This document shows, piece after piece, positions 26,062-34,660 of a stretch of DNA of 46,616 nt (the stretch's first letter is position 1; the number at the start of each line of letters is the position of its first letter). Below the pieces are notes generated by a model that saw only the letters and a program-made list of their open reading frames with translations, was not told where the DNA came from and did no database searches. This DNA is from JAKAWQ01 sp035503055 (GTDB lineage: Bacteria > Pseudomonadota > Alphaproteobacteria > Acetobacterales > Acetobacteraceae). A program made the translations under genes and the position numbers. The stretch is from positions 1 to 46,616 of the forward strand of contig DATJTV010000341.1 of NCBI GenBank assembly GCA_035503055.1, in the 5' to 3' direction.

Positions 26062-26445
26062 TCAATAGCCGTAATAGGCCGGCGGGGGCGGGGCGTAATA
26101 GGCGGGCGGCGGCGGGGCGTAATAGACGGGCGGGGGCGGCGCCGCCGAGCTCGCGATCGCACCGCCGATCACGGCGCCGACGCCGAGCCCGAGCAGCGCG
26201 CCGGCGACCGCGGCGCCGGCGTTGTTGTTGTAGCAGCAGCCGCCACCATGCCAGTTCGGCGGCGGTGGCCCGCCATGCCAGCCGGGCGCAGGTCCGCCGT
26301 GGTAGGCACCGGGCGGTGGTCCGCCATGGTAGCCCGGAGGCGGCGGGCGATACGGCTGCGCGGCCGCGGGAAGCGCGGCCGGCGCTACCGTCGCGAGGGC
26401 GAGCGCAATCGCCGCCGCCGCACGGTGCAGTCTCACGTGTCTCAT
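26062..26445 (-). CDS. Exported Pro/Gly/Tyr-rich glycine-zipper protein
   Basis: The 127-residue protein has a signal peptide, then Pro/Gly/His-rich repeats (PPPGYHGGPPPGAYHGG), a CCYNNN motif, a glycine-zipper helix (AGALLGLGVGAVIGGAIA) and a C-terminal run of PPPAYYA units. It closely resembles in layout the gene at 27961. The ATG at 26445 follows GGGAGAA at six bases. Such proteins are probably envelope-associated; the precise role is unknown. Confidence 0.75.
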   Translation of the reverse strand: MRHVRLHRAAAAIALALATVAPAALPAAAQPYRPPPPGYHGGPPPGAYHGGPAPGWHGGPPPPNWHGGGCCYNNNAGAAVAGALLGLGVGAVIGGAIASSAAPPPPVYYAPPPPAYYAPPPPAYYGY

Positions 26446-26716
26446 GGTGTTTCTCCCTGGAAAGGGACGATCCGAGACAGGCAAATGATCACCAATGATG
26501 GTTTCTCTAGGACCAAATCCCACCATCTCCGCGGCAGCGTGATCCGATGCCTGGGGTCACGCTATGACATTTGATACGCATGTCCTCGTGAAGGCCGTAT
26601 GACGCACTCGCCCCGACCGTGTTTGCGGGGAGATAGGACCCGCCGTCCCGTCTCAGCGGGCGTCGATCCCGACGTCATGGGCGCCGGAGCTTGCGCCTCT
26701 CGCATATCGGCCCCGA

Positions 26717-26752
26717 TTCGCCTTGTCCTTCGCCTTGTCCTTCGCCTTGTCC
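26717..26752. repeat. 12-bp tandem repeat, 3 units, in a gene-poor stretch
   Basis: Three units of CTTCGCCTTGTC (the first with one change) lie in the 430-base stretch 26446-26876, which otherwise holds no convincing gene. An AGCGTGA/TCACGCT inverted repeat at 26536-26563 lies within it, upstream of the glycine-zipper gene. Confidence 0.7.
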
Positions 26753-26876
26753 ACGGAGTCCCCCAACCTCTGCGTGCGACTCTGGGGAGAAGGCGCATGC
26801 CTTTGTCTTGCGTTCCGTCGGATGGTGCGATCGACGCTGCCCGCCGCGGATTGCCGCTGACACCGCTGCTCGCCGC

Positions 26877-27071
26877 GATCCGGCATGGACGCAAATCACC
26901 CTGCCCGACCAGATCCGATGGACTCCATGGAGCGGCGGGCCGCCGTGCGTCGGCGAAGAGGCAACGCTGCACGGCAGCCTCGACAAGCCCGGCCCTTATG
27001 TCGTGCCGATGAAATGGTATCCGGGCTACATGAGCGCGGGAAAACAAGGCAGGCGCGTTCGGCCTGGCTGA
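26877..27071 (+). pseudogene. Fragment of a secreted cupin-domain protein gene
   Basis: In one frame, from GAT at 26877, the sequence reads DPAWTQITLPDQIRWTPW, then EEATLHGSLDKPGPYVV and MKWYPGYMSA. This is the N-terminal part of the mature cupin-type family in which a His-containing barrel normally follows PGY.SAPH. Here the reading becomes unrelated after GYMSAG and stops. No start codon or signal peptide is in frame upstream, where a shifted frame has a possible signal-like start. The gene is therefore broken at both ends. Confidence 0.6.
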
Positions 27072-27094
27072 ACGCGCTCTTGCGCCGAGCCGGT

Positions 27095-27826
27095 CTAAGT
27101 TTCCGCGTCGGCCGGCCAATGCCACCCGACGGATGCGTAATATTCCTTGAGCTGCGCGACGACGGCCGCGGCCGTCCGTTGGGCGGGGCCATCGAGGCCA
27201 CCACGGAGGCTGGTGGCGACCTTGATGCTTCCGCCGACCGCGAGAGGGATGAGGTTCCTCGTCGCCAGCGCGATGCTGGCGGGCAGGACGAGACCCGGCA
27301 TGAAACGGCCGGTGGCGCTGGACGCATTGAACGCCGCCATCGCGTGAAGGCCGGAACTGTCCATGCTCTGGAGATCAACTTTCGTCTGCAATTCAGCGCG
27401 ACCAAGGCCGAAGCCGACGACGAGCCGTTCCAGCTCGCTGCCCGGCTCGGCTTCGATAACCGAGATGCGGAGTACGGCGGCTTCGGGATGACTTGTTCCC
27501 GGTACGAACGGTTCCGCACGAAACCTTGCTGCCGTGAGCCGCTGGATCACATCCAACTGGAGCTTTGCGGCAACCTCCCGGGCGAGGTTCGTCTGCGCCT
27601 CTTCGCTCGTCGGTGCCGCGCTCACGTCCACCAGGATCTCGGCCGGCGGCGGGCCCGCGTGCTTGGCCGAGGCGACGTCAGTGACACGCGCGCCGGCGCA
27701 TCCGGCGAGCGCCGCCAGGATCGCGGCGGCCCCAGCGACCTGCATCATGAGGCGGGAGAGCAAATCCCTTCGCCTCCCTTCGTCCGGCACGCCGACGCTG
27801 TCGGCGGTTTCCGCGCTGCTCCGCAT
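27095..27826 (-). CDS. DUF4410-type lipoprotein
   Basis: The 243-residue protein has a lipobox (ILAALAGC at about residues 36-43) after a charged N-terminal stretch. The mature part has the features of DUF4410 proteins: VDVSAAP, an EAQTNLAREVAAKLQLDVIQRL helix, RISVIEAEPGSELERLVVGFGLG and a C-terminal AQRTAAAVVAQLKEYY. It should be anchored to a membrane facing the periplasm. The ATG at 27826 follows GAGGGAGA. It is the distal gene of a run of co-oriented stress-type genes; function is unknown. Confidence 0.7.
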   Translation of the reverse strand: MRSSAETADSVGVPDEGRRRDLLSRLMMQVAGAAAILAALAGCAGARVTDVASAKHAGPPPAEILVDVSAAPTSEEAQTNLAREVAAKLQLDVIQRLTAARFRAEPFVPGTSHPEAAVLRISVIEAEPGSELERLVVGFGLGRAELQTKVDLQSMDSSGLHAMAAFNASSATGRFMPGLVLPASIALATRNLIPLAVGGSIKVATSLRGGLDGPAQRTAAAVVAQLKEYYASVGWHWPADAET

Positions 27827-27960
27827 GGGATCTCCCTCGGCAGTCATCCGCCGTGCTACGGGCCGGCGCGGACTCTTCCCCGCACGTTGAAACGACGCGC
27901 CTTGGCTCGCGCGTTCGAGCTCACGAGGAGATCGCCCGCCGCAGCCCGGGAATTCTCGCC

Positions 27961-28284
27961 TCAGGGCGCGTAGTAATAAGGCCCAGGCGCGTAGACGACG
28001 GGCGGCGGTGCGTACACCACGGGGGGCGGCGCCACATAGACGGGCCGCGACGCGGCGGCGGCGCCAACCACCGCTCCGACGGCAAGCCCGGCGATCGCGC
28101 CCGCGGCAACCGCGCCGCCGTAGCAGCACGGGCCCGATCCCCAGTAATGCGGGCCGGGGCCCCAATGATTGACCACGGCGCCGTGTGGGCCCGTGTAGGT
28201 CCAGGTTCCGGCATAAGCGGGAGCGATGGCGGCCATCGCCGTTGCCGTCGCCACGAGGGAGGTCAGCATGATCCTCCGGATCAT
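27961..28284 (-). CDS. Exported glycine-zipper protein with Pro/Val/Tyr tail
   Basis: The 107-residue protein has a signal peptide ending AYA, a GPCCYGG motif, a glycine-zipper segment (AGAIAGLAVGAVVGAAAA) and a tail of PPPVVYA units. The CCY-zipper-tail order is shared with the gene at 26062, so both are likely paralogues or members of one envelope-protein type. The ATG at 28284 follows AAGGAGA at eight bases. Role unknown. Confidence 0.75.
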   Translation of the reverse strand: MIRRIMLTSLVATATAMAAIAPAYAGTWTYTGPHGAVVNHWGPGPHYWGSGPCCYGGAVAAGAIAGLAVGAVVGAAAASRPVYVAPPPVVYAPPPVVYAPGPYYYAP

Positions 28285-28378
28285 CGGAGAGTCTCCTTTT
28301 GTCCGCGCGGCCCATCCCGCGCGTCGCTGATACGAATGGCGCCCACCCGTGCGACACCGCCCCGCGCGGCACCTCTCG

Positions 28379-28696
28379 TCACGAGCCGTTCCAGTCGGCC
28401 TGATCGAGATAACCCTTGTCGTCGCTGTCCAATTTGTCGAAGCGCTGTTCGATGCGGGCGGCTTGCTCCTGCGGGCTCAGCGCCTTGAACCGTTCGGCCA
28501 TTGGGCCGTTCGCCGCCATCAGGCGCGCGGTCTCGTAGGCTTCGAACTCCTGCAGCGTCACCCGTCCGTCATGGTTCGCGTCCGCCGCCGCGAATCTTCC
28601 CAGGTTTCGTGCTTCGGCCGGTGGCGCACCCGCGACCAGCAGAACCAGGGCAAGGCTTGCGAGTCCCAGGAATCCATAAGTCGCACGGGCGGCCAT
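28379..28696 (-). CDS. Secreted EF-hand protein
   Basis: The 105-residue protein has a signal peptide (LASLALVLLVAGAPPAEA) and two EF-hand loops: a canonical one in DANHDGRVTLQEF and a weaker one in DKLDSDDKGYLDQADW. It should bind calcium in the periplasm. It follows the sensor gene of the sigma-factor cluster by 86 bases in the same direction and may act with it. The ATG at 28696 follows GGAG at six bases. Confidence 0.8.
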   Translation of the reverse strand: MAARATYGFLGLASLALVLLVAGAPPAEARNLGRFAAADANHDGRVTLQEFEAYETARLMAANGPMAERFKALSPQEQAARIEQRFDKLDSDDKGYLDQADWNGS

Positions 28697-28782
28697 GAGT
28701 TTCTCCGTCTTCGTGGCATCCGCGGGTGATACGGACCGGCCGCCGCTTTGCGACATCCGCGATTGCGCCGGGGCGAGACGGG

Positions 28783-29256
28783 TCAGGGCGGCGAGAGTCC
28801 GTCCCGTGCCGCCTGCCGCTCGGCCACGAGCTTGCGCCTGCCTTGCGGAGAAACTTGCGCCAGCGCCTCGACCAGCGTGCCGCTGAAATCGTCGAAGAAG
28901 CTGTTCCACGTCGTTCGCCACGTTGCCAACGCCTGCCGAACGCCATCCTGATTGAACGGCTCCGCGGCGATCTGAAGCCCAAGCTCCCGCCGTGCCTCGC
29001 GGAGCCGCAGTGCGGCCGCTTCGTAGCGCGGCGCATCGCGCCGTATGACGGCGCCGAAGGCGGCCGCATCCCGCGGCGGCAGGGTGGCCTCGGCACGGGC
29101 CAGGGCGCGCGCGAGCGGCGTTTGCGAATCCGCCGCGCCGCCGCCGCTGCGCAACCAATGTCCGCCGATCAGCGCGACCAGGAAGAGGTTCACCAGGAGC
29201 GAGGCGGCGAGCGCAATCCGGCTCCAGTTCCACCGCGCGGGGCGCGTCGCTTCCAT
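28783..29256 (-). CDS. Membrane-anchored periplasmic sensor-like protein (CnrX/Spy-related helical type)
   Basis: The 157-residue protein has one N-terminal membrane segment (ALAASLLVNLFLVALIGGHW) and a mostly helical periplasmic domain with Arg/Ala/Glu-rich helices (RYEAAALRLREARRELGLQI). The layout fits periplasmic sensors that go with ECF sigma factors, as in CnrYXH. The periplasmic domain has no His, Cys or Met, so metal binding in the CnrX way is unlikely. It lies 10 bases after the anti-sigma gene. The signal it senses is unknown. Confidence 0.7.
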   Translation of the reverse strand: MEATRPARWNWSRIALAASLLVNLFLVALIGGHWLRSGGGAADSQTPLARALARAEATLPPRDAAAFGAVIRRDAPRYEAAALRLREARRELGLQIAAEPFNQDGVRQALATWRTTWNSFFDDFSGTLVEALAQVSPQGRRKLVAERQAARDGLSPP

Positions 29257-29266
29257 CCTGCCGGCT

Positions 29267-29728
29267 CTAATCGGCCAAGATATGGATCGGCGCCGGCTGG
29301 AGGATCGTCAGCACGGAGTCCGGCGTCGGCGCCGTCGCGGACAGCGCGCCGATGAACAGCCCGGCCGCAACGACCAACCCGCCGCCGGCCGCCATGCCGA
29401 TCCATCCGAGGACAGCGGACGAGGGCGCCCATCCGGCGAGCCGGCCCGTCGGGCGGCGGCGCGGCGAGGCGGCGATCCGCGCCGCGACGCCGGAGCGCAA
29501 CCTGGCGAGCGCCGCGTCCTGCTCGCCGGGCCGCCACAGCGCCGCGTCCTCGCGCCGGCCCGCCGCGGCGATCGCCTCGTCCAGCACCCGCGCCTCGTCA
29601 AGAATCGCGCGCGCCGCGGCCGAAGAACGGAGCAGCGCCGCAGCCTCACCGCGCGCCTCCGGCGGCCAGCGAAGCAGCTCCCCTCCGTAGCTCTCGGCCA
29701 GCGCCGTGAACCGCCGCAGCGTCAACAT
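29267..29728 (-). CDS. Putative membrane anti-sigma factor
   Basis: The 153-residue protein has a cytoplasmic N-terminal part of about 100 residues, one membrane segment (VLGWIGMAAGGGLVVAAGLFIGAL, written as about residues 106-130) and a short periplasmic tail. It lacks the His-x3-Cys-x2-Cys zinc motif of ZAS anti-sigma factors. Its start overlaps the end of the sigma gene by seven bases. Gene position and topology are the main reasons for the call. Confidence 0.7.
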   Translation of the reverse strand: MLTLRRFTALAESYGGELLRWPPEARGEAAALLRSSAAARAILDEARVLDEAIAAAGRREDAALWRPGEQDAALARLRSGVAARIAASPRRRPTGRLAGWAPSSAVLGWIGMAAGGGLVVAAGLFIGALSATAPTPDSVLTILQPAPIHILAD

Positions 29729-30405
29729 CCCTCGGACTCCTTCACCCAGCCCGCCGGCTCCATGCGCTCCCGCAGCTGGGCGCGGGCGCGGGCGAGGAGC
29801 CGTTCCACCGCCTTGGCCGACAGCCCCAGCACGCGCGCCGCCTCGCTGCCCGACATGCCCTGGTCATAGACCAGCGTCATCGCCGCCCGCTGCCTTGCCG
29901 GCAGGTCCCTGAGCGCCTCCGCGAGCGCTGCCTGGCGCTCGCCCGCCTCGATCATCTCGTAGGCACCCGCGGCCGGATCGACCGGATCGAAATCGTCCGG
30001 CATCGGCTCGGGCTGCACGCGCCGCCGATGGTCGATGCAGAGATTGACCACGATCCGATAGAGCCAGGTCGTGAAGCGGCCACGCCGCTCGTCGAAATGC
30101 TTTGCCCGGGACCAGGCACGGACCATCGCCTCCTGCACCAGATCCTCCGCCAGCCGCGCATCGGGGACGATCCGCAACGCGACCCGCAAGGCGAAAGCCC
30201 CATGGCGGGTCACGATCTCGTCGAAGGCGCGCCGGTCACCGCCCGCCGACCACGAAAGGAGCACCGCATCGGCCGCATCCGCATAGGCGTGCCGGCCGGT
30301 CACCGCCGATGCGCCTCGGGCCGGCTCGGCACGGTCGGGCGCGGACGAGCCGAGGCCAAGCCACCGTTCCTGGGGCCGCATCCCTTCCGCATATGCCGAG
30401 CCCAT
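29722..30405 (-). CDS. ECF-type RNA polymerase sigma factor
   Basis: The 227-residue protein has sigma region 2 (AFDEIVTRHGAFALRVALRI, AEDLVQEAMVRAW, FTTWLYRIVVNLCIDHRRR) and region 4 (LPARQRAAMTLVYDQGMSGSEAARVLGLSAKAVERLLARAR). It has no region 1 or 3. It should direct polymerase to a stress or envelope regulon and be held by the anti-sigma encoded next. The ATG at 30405 follows GAGG at four bases; the N-terminal 40 residues before region 2 are unusually long, so a later start is possible. Confidence 0.9.
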   Translation of the reverse strand: MGSAYAEGMRPQERWLGLGSSAPDRAEPARGASAVTGRHAYADAADAVLLSWSAGGDRRAFDEIVTRHGAFALRVALRIVPDARLAEDLVQEAMVRAWSRAKHFDERRGRFTTWLYRIVVNLCIDHRRRVQPEPMPDDFDPVDPAAGAYEMIEAGERQAALAEALRDLPARQRAAMTLVYDQGMSGSEAARVLGLSAKAVERLLARARAQLRERMEPAGWVKESEGC

Positions 30406-30476
30406 GTGCCTCGTCCCAATGCGCGCCCGAATCCCGCGCGCCGGCCATGATACGACGCGCCAGGGCAAAGCCCCCC

Positions 30477-31337
30477 TCAGTCGGCCCCGACCGCCGTGGT
30501 TCGGCGGACCGGGCCGGATCCCGGCCGCCCGAAAACTTGCCGCAGCCGCTCCCGCCAGGAGCGCGCGCGGCCGACGTCGCGTGCCATGGCGCCCCATTCG
30601 TGGAAGGCGATCGTGATGGGGTTGCGGCTGCCGATCGGATGGACGAGGCCATAGACGATCTCGGTCCGCGGCTCTTCGCCGGCAAAAGTGCCGAAGAGCC
30701 GGTCCCAGACGATCAGGATGCCGCCGTAGTTCCGGTCGAGATACTCGCTGTTCGACGCATGGTGCACGCGATGATGCGAAGGCGTGTTGAAAATCCATTC
30801 GAGCGGGCCGAGTTTTCCCACGAGATCGGTGTGGATCCAGAACTGATAGAAGAGGTTGACGGCAAGCATCCCGCCCACGGCCAGCGGATTGAACCCGATG
30901 AGGATCAGCGGCATGTGGAACAGCCAGTTGCCGGAAAGGATCTCGGTGGCGCCGAGGCGAAAGGCGCTGGCAAAGTGAATATGCTCGGGCGTGTGATGCA
31001 CGACATGCGAGGCCCACATCCAGCGGATCTCGTGGCCGGCGCGATGCATCCAGTAATAGGAAAACTCCACGCCGAGGAAGAGGGCCGCGAGGCCCCATGC
31101 GGTGTTGAGGGGAACGGTCGCCAGGCGATGGGCCCAGAGGAAATAGGCCACCGGCCCCACGATCCCGACCGCGAGCAGCCGCGCCGGCATGCGCAGCACA
31201 AAGACGCCGATGCTGGTGAGCATTTCCTGCCATGGGTAGGCCCGCTTGCGGACCAGCAGATACCAGCCGATCTCGAGCCCGATGCCACCGAGAACGAAGG
31301 GATATCGCCACGGGCCAAGCAGATGGTGGGCGTGCAT
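30477..31337 (-). CDS. Sterol desaturase / fatty acid hydroxylase family membrane protein
   Basis: The 286-residue protein has several membrane segments and the di-iron His clusters of the family: HRAGHE, HVVHHTPEH and HHRVHHASN, with a further HEW near the C terminus. It should hydroxylate or desaturate a lipid or hopanoid-type substrate at the inner membrane. The ATG at 31337 follows GGAGG at seven bases; a GTG directly before it is possible. It lies 71 bases upstream of the sigma gene and may be part of the same unit. Confidence 0.85.
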   Translation of the reverse strand: MHAHHLLGPWRYPFVLGGIGLEIGWYLLVRKRAYPWQEMLTSIGVFVLRMPARLLAVGIVGPVAYFLWAHRLATVPLNTAWGLAALFLGVEFSYYWMHRAGHEIRWMWASHVVHHTPEHIHFASAFRLGATEILSGNWLFHMPLILIGFNPLAVGGMLAVNLFYQFWIHTDLVGKLGPLEWIFNTPSHHRVHHASNSEYLDRNYGGILIVWDRLFGTFAGEEPRTEIVYGLVHPIGSRNPITIAFHEWGAMARDVGRARSWRERLRQVFGRPGSGPVRRTTAVGAD

Positions 31338-31416
31338 CACAGGCCTCCGGATCGCACAACGTCAGGCGTTGGGCTCGTGCGTGATACGGAACCGGACTGC
31401 GCTCGCCCCCGGTGCC

Positions 31417-32997
31417 TTACTCCATCACCGCGGCGTGCTCCGCCGGCATCGCCGCGTGCGAGGTCCGGCGCATGATCAGGATGAGGAAAAGGATCGGCAA
31501 CGAAGTAAAAATCATCAGCTTGAAGTCGGCGAGATAGGCAATCACCTGCGCCTGGCGGTCGATCACCTGGTTGAGCATCGCCGCCCCCGCCGGCGTCCCC
31601 GGGTCGAGGAAGCGGTGCATGGCGGGGTTGTCGGTGAAGAGCCGGCGGAACGGCGTGACGAGCGCCGAGAGGTCCGAATGCTCCTGCTGCGTCACCCGAT
31701 CGAGCAGCGCCGAGGTGATCGAAACGCCGATCGCGCTGCCGAAATTGCGGAAGAGGCTGAGCAGCGCCGTGCCGTCGGTCCGCATCGCGAGCGGCAGCGT
31801 CGCGAACGCCATCACCTGCAGCGGCGTGAAGACGAAGCCGAGCCCCGCCCCCTGCAGCACGATCACCCAGGCGACCGCGCGCGGGGCGACGTCCGGGGTC
31901 CAGGCGAGCATCAGCCAGAGCGAATATTCGAGCAGCACGATCCCGACCAGCATCAGGATGCGCGGGTCCATCCGATCGGCCAGCCGCCCCGAGACCATCA
32001 TCGCCAGCAGCGTGCCGACGCCACGCGGCGCGAGCACGAGCCCCGCGGTCTGCACCGGATAGTTGCCGAGGTCCTGCAGATAGGGCGCGAGCAGCGCCGA
32101 GCTCGCCACCATGACGAGGCCGGCCGAGAACATCACCAGCATGCTGGCGGTGAAGTTGACGTCGCGGAAGATCGCCGGCGGAATGAAGGGTTTTTCCGCC
32201 GTCAGCAGATGCACGACGAACAGATAGAGCCCGGTGCCGGCGAGCAGCGCCTCGACGATGATCTCGCGCGCACTGAACCAGTCCTTGAGCTCGCCGCGGT
32301 CGAGCATCATCTGCAGCGCCCCGATCCCGAGCGCCAGCACCGCGAAGCCGAGCCAGTCGAAGCGCAGGCTCATATTGCCGCGCAGCCGGCGCATGAAGAA
32401 CATCAGCCCCAGCATCGAGACGATCCCGAAGGGGACGTTGACGTAGAACACCCAGCGCCAGTCGTAGAACTCGGTGAGGTACCCGCCGAGCGTCGGCCCC
32501 ATGATCGGCCCGACCATCACGCCCATGCCCCAGATCGCCATCGCCTGGCCGCGCCGCTCGGCGGGATAGATGTCGAGCATGATGGACTGCGAAAGCGGCA
32601 CCAGCGCGGCGCCGAAGCAGCCCTGCGCGACCCGGAAGAGGACGATCTCGTCGAGCGACTGCGCCGCCCCGCAGAGCATCGAGGTCACGGTGAAGCCGGC
32701 GAGCGAGACCACGAACAGGTTGCGCCGCCCGAACCGCGCCGCGAGCCAGCCCACCGGCGCGGTCATGATCGCCGCGGCGATGATGTAGGAGGTCAGCACC
32801 CAGGTGATCTGGTCGTAGGTCGCGGAGAGGCTGCCCTGCATGTACGGCAGCGCGACGTTGGCGATCGTCGAATCGAGCGCCTGCATCAGCGTGCCGATCA
32901 TGCAGCAGAGCGTGATGATGGCGCGATGCGGGACCACCAGGCCGGGCCCGATCCCCGGGCCCGCAGCTGGCGCCGGGGACGAGCCGGGCGCGGTCAT
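31417..32997 (-). CDS. EmrB/QacA (DHA2) family multidrug exporter
   Basis: The 526-residue protein has 14 membrane segments and the DHA2 marks LDSTIANVALP in segment 1, WVLTSYIIAAAI, motif A (GWLAARFGRRN) and motif C-like GMGVMVGPIMGPTLGGYL. With the HlyD-type partner encoded 10 bases upstream it should form a tripartite pump with an outer-membrane factor encoded elsewhere. It is the last gene of the MarR-led operon. Confidence 0.9.
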   Translation of the reverse strand: MTAPGSSPAPAAGPGIGPGLVVPHRAIITLCCMIGTLMQALDSTIANVALPYMQGSLSATYDQITWVLTSYIIAAAIMTAPVGWLAARFGRRNLFVVSLAGFTVTSMLCGAAQSLDEIVLFRVAQGCFGAALVPLSQSIMLDIYPAERRGQAMAIWGMGVMVGPIMGPTLGGYLTEFYDWRWVFYVNVPFGIVSMLGLMFFMRRLRGNMSLRFDWLGFAVLALGIGALQMMLDRGELKDWFSAREIIVEALLAGTGLYLFVVHLLTAEKPFIPPAIFRDVNFTASMLVMFSAGLVMVASSALLAPYLQDLGNYPVQTAGLVLAPRGVGTLLAMMVSGRLADRMDPRILMLVGIVLLEYSLWLMLAWTPDVAPRAVAWVIVLQGAGLGFVFTPLQVMAFATLPLAMRTDGTALLSLFRNFGSAIGVSITSALLDRVTQQEHSDLSALVTPFRRLFTDNPAMHRFLDPGTPAGAAMLNQVIDRQAQVIAYLADFKLMIFTSLPILFLILIMRRTSHAAMPAEHAAVME

Positions 32998-33007
32998 CGC
33001 GGAAATC

Positions 33008-34111
33008 CTACCAGAGGTCGGAGAGCGTGCGGTGATGCCCGCTGTCGATCGAGACCTCGACGCTCATCCCGGCGCGGAGCGGCGGCTCGCCGGGCACGCG
33101 GTCGATCCGCACCCGGAGCGGGATGCGCTGCACCACCTTGACCCAGTTGCCCGAGGAGTTCTCGGCCGGCAGCAGCGAGAAGGCGGAGCCCACCGCCGGG
33201 CTGATGCTCTCCACGCTGCCGTGCCAGGTGCGCCCGGGATAGGCGTCCACCGTCACCGTCGCCGGATCGCCCTGGCGAACCCAGGTGAGGTCGGTCTCCT
33301 TCGGGTTGGCGGTGACCCAGAAATGCTGGTCCGAGACGAGGCCGAAGGCCGCCGTCCCGGCGGCGAGATACATCCCCGGCTGGAGCTTGCTCACCTCGGT
33401 GACGATGCCGTCAAAGGGCGCCCGCACCACCGAATGGTCGAGCTCGCGCTCGGCCTCCGCCACCCTCGCCGCCGCCGCCTGGTATTGCGGCAGCGACGTC
33501 ACCGGCGCGTCCGGCGTGCCGTTGATCTTCGCGAGCTGCACTGCCGCGTTGCCCTTGAGCGCGTCCACCTGCGCCTGGTCGGCCGCGACCTTGAACCGCG
33601 CATCGTCGTACTGCGCCCGCGGCACGCCGCCGCTCGCCACCAGCCGCGCGTAGCGGTCGAGGTTCGCCTGGTCGGAGGCGAGCTGATCCGCCGCGCTCGC
33701 CACGTCGTTCAGCATCCGGAGATAGTCCTGCTGCATCGCCCGCAGCGTGAGCGCGGTCTCCGCGAGGTCGGCCTTGGCGCCCGCGAGCGCGATGTCGAAC
33801 TTGCGCGGATCGAGCCGATAGAGCACCTGGCCCTTGGTGACGGTCTGGCCCTCCCGCACCGCGACCTCCGTCACGATGCCGGAGACGTCGGTCGAGACCG
33901 AGAGCTGATCCGCCTCGATATAGGAATCGTCGCTGCCGACGTAGGTCCCGCCCTCGACCCAGAAGGCCGCCGAGGCGACCACCACGGCGACCACGCCGCC
34001 GATCATCAGCAGCGGCCTAAGCAGGCTCCGCCGCCGCCGCTTGCGCGACGCGACCTCGGCCTCGTCGCTCACCCGCGGGCTGGCGCCCGCCGCCGCCGTC
34101 GCCTGCGACAT
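33008..34111 (-). CDS. EmrA/HlyD-type membrane fusion protein
   Basis: The 367-residue protein has a basic cytoplasmic N terminus (SRKRRRRSLL), one membrane segment, a biotinyl-lipoyl half motif (ADQLSVSTDVSGIVTEVAVREGQTVTKGQVL), a helical hairpin, the second half motif (VVRAPFDGIVTEVSKLQPGMYL) and a C-terminal beta domain. It bridges the exporter to the outer membrane. Its ATG overlaps the MarR stop in ATGA and has GGAGG just upstream. Confidence 0.9.
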   Translation of the reverse strand: MSQATAAAGASPRVSDEAEVASRKRRRRSLLRPLLMIGGVVAVVVASAAFWVEGGTYVGSDDSYIEADQLSVSTDVSGIVTEVAVREGQTVTKGQVLYRLDPRKFDIALAGAKADLAETALTLRAMQQDYLRMLNDVASAADQLASDQANLDRYARLVASGGVPRAQYDDARFKVAADQAQVDALKGNAAVQLAKINGTPDAPVTSLPQYQAAAARVAEAERELDHSVVRAPFDGIVTEVSKLQPGMYLAAGTAAFGLVSDQHFWVTANPKETDLTWVRQGDPATVTVDAYPGRTWHGSVESISPAVGSAFSLLPAENSSGNWVKVVQRIPLRVRIDRVPGEPPLRAGMSVEVSIDSGHHRTLSDLW

Positions 34112-34590
34112 CAGGCGACCTCCTTCGCGGCCTCGCGCAACCCCTCGCGCGGCTTCGGCCGCACCTCGGCACAGAGCGTCGCCTTCATCCGCGCGAGCCC
34201 CTCGGTCATCATCTCGATCGTCGCCGCGTCGAGGCCGGCGCAAACCAGATTCGCCATCTCGGCGCGGTGGCGCTCGATCTCGGCCAGCACCGCCAGCGCC
34301 GCAGGGCGAAGATGGAGCCGCCAGATGCGCCTATCGGCCGGGTCCGGCCGGCGCTCGACCATGCCGCGCCCCTCCAGCCGGTCGACCAGCCGGGCGACGG
34401 TGATCGGCTCGACCTCGAGCAGCTCCGAGAGCTCCTTCTGCGAGAGGCCCGGCCGGCGCTCGAGCCAGATCAGCATCACCCACTGGGCGCGGGTCATCCC
34501 GTTGCCGCGGGCGCGCTTGTCGGACTCGATGCGGAGCAGGCGGGCGACGTCGTGGAGGAGGAAAAGAAGATCGTTGGTCGGGATGGTCAT
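34111..34590 (-). CDS. MarR-family repressor of the efflux operon
   Basis: The 159-residue protein has the MarR winged helix (MTRAQWVMLIWLERRPGLSQKELSELLEVEPITVARLVDRLE) and wing (GMVERRPDPADRRIWRLHL), flanked by dimerisation helices. As first gene of the operon with overlapping stop/start, it most likely represses the pump and is released by a substrate drug. A perfect 14-bp palindrome lies 57 bases upstream of its start. Confidence 0.9.
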   Translation of the reverse strand: MTIPTNDLLFLLHDVARLLRIESDKRARGNGMTRAQWVMLIWLERRPGLSQKELSELLEVEPITVARLVDRLEGRGMVERRPDPADRRIWRLHLRPAALAVLAEIERHRAEMANLVCAGLDAATIEMMTEGLARMKATLCAEVRPKPREGLREAAKEVA

Positions 34591-34646
34591 GGTCCGTCGG
34601 ATGCGGTGGCGTGAGGGATCGCCCGGGGCGGGATGAGCACGGGATA

Positions 34647-34660
34647 ATAAGCCGGCTTAT
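34647..34660. promoter_or_regulatory. Perfect palindrome ATAAGCCGGCTTAT, candidate MarR operator
   Basis: This is a perfect 14-bp inverted repeat in the divergent region between the MarR and TetR genes, within the only AT-rich patch there. It overlaps TATTAT on the minus strand, a possible -10 hexamer of the efflux operon. Its size suits a MarR or TetR dimer; which of the two binds is not known. Confidence 0.6.
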
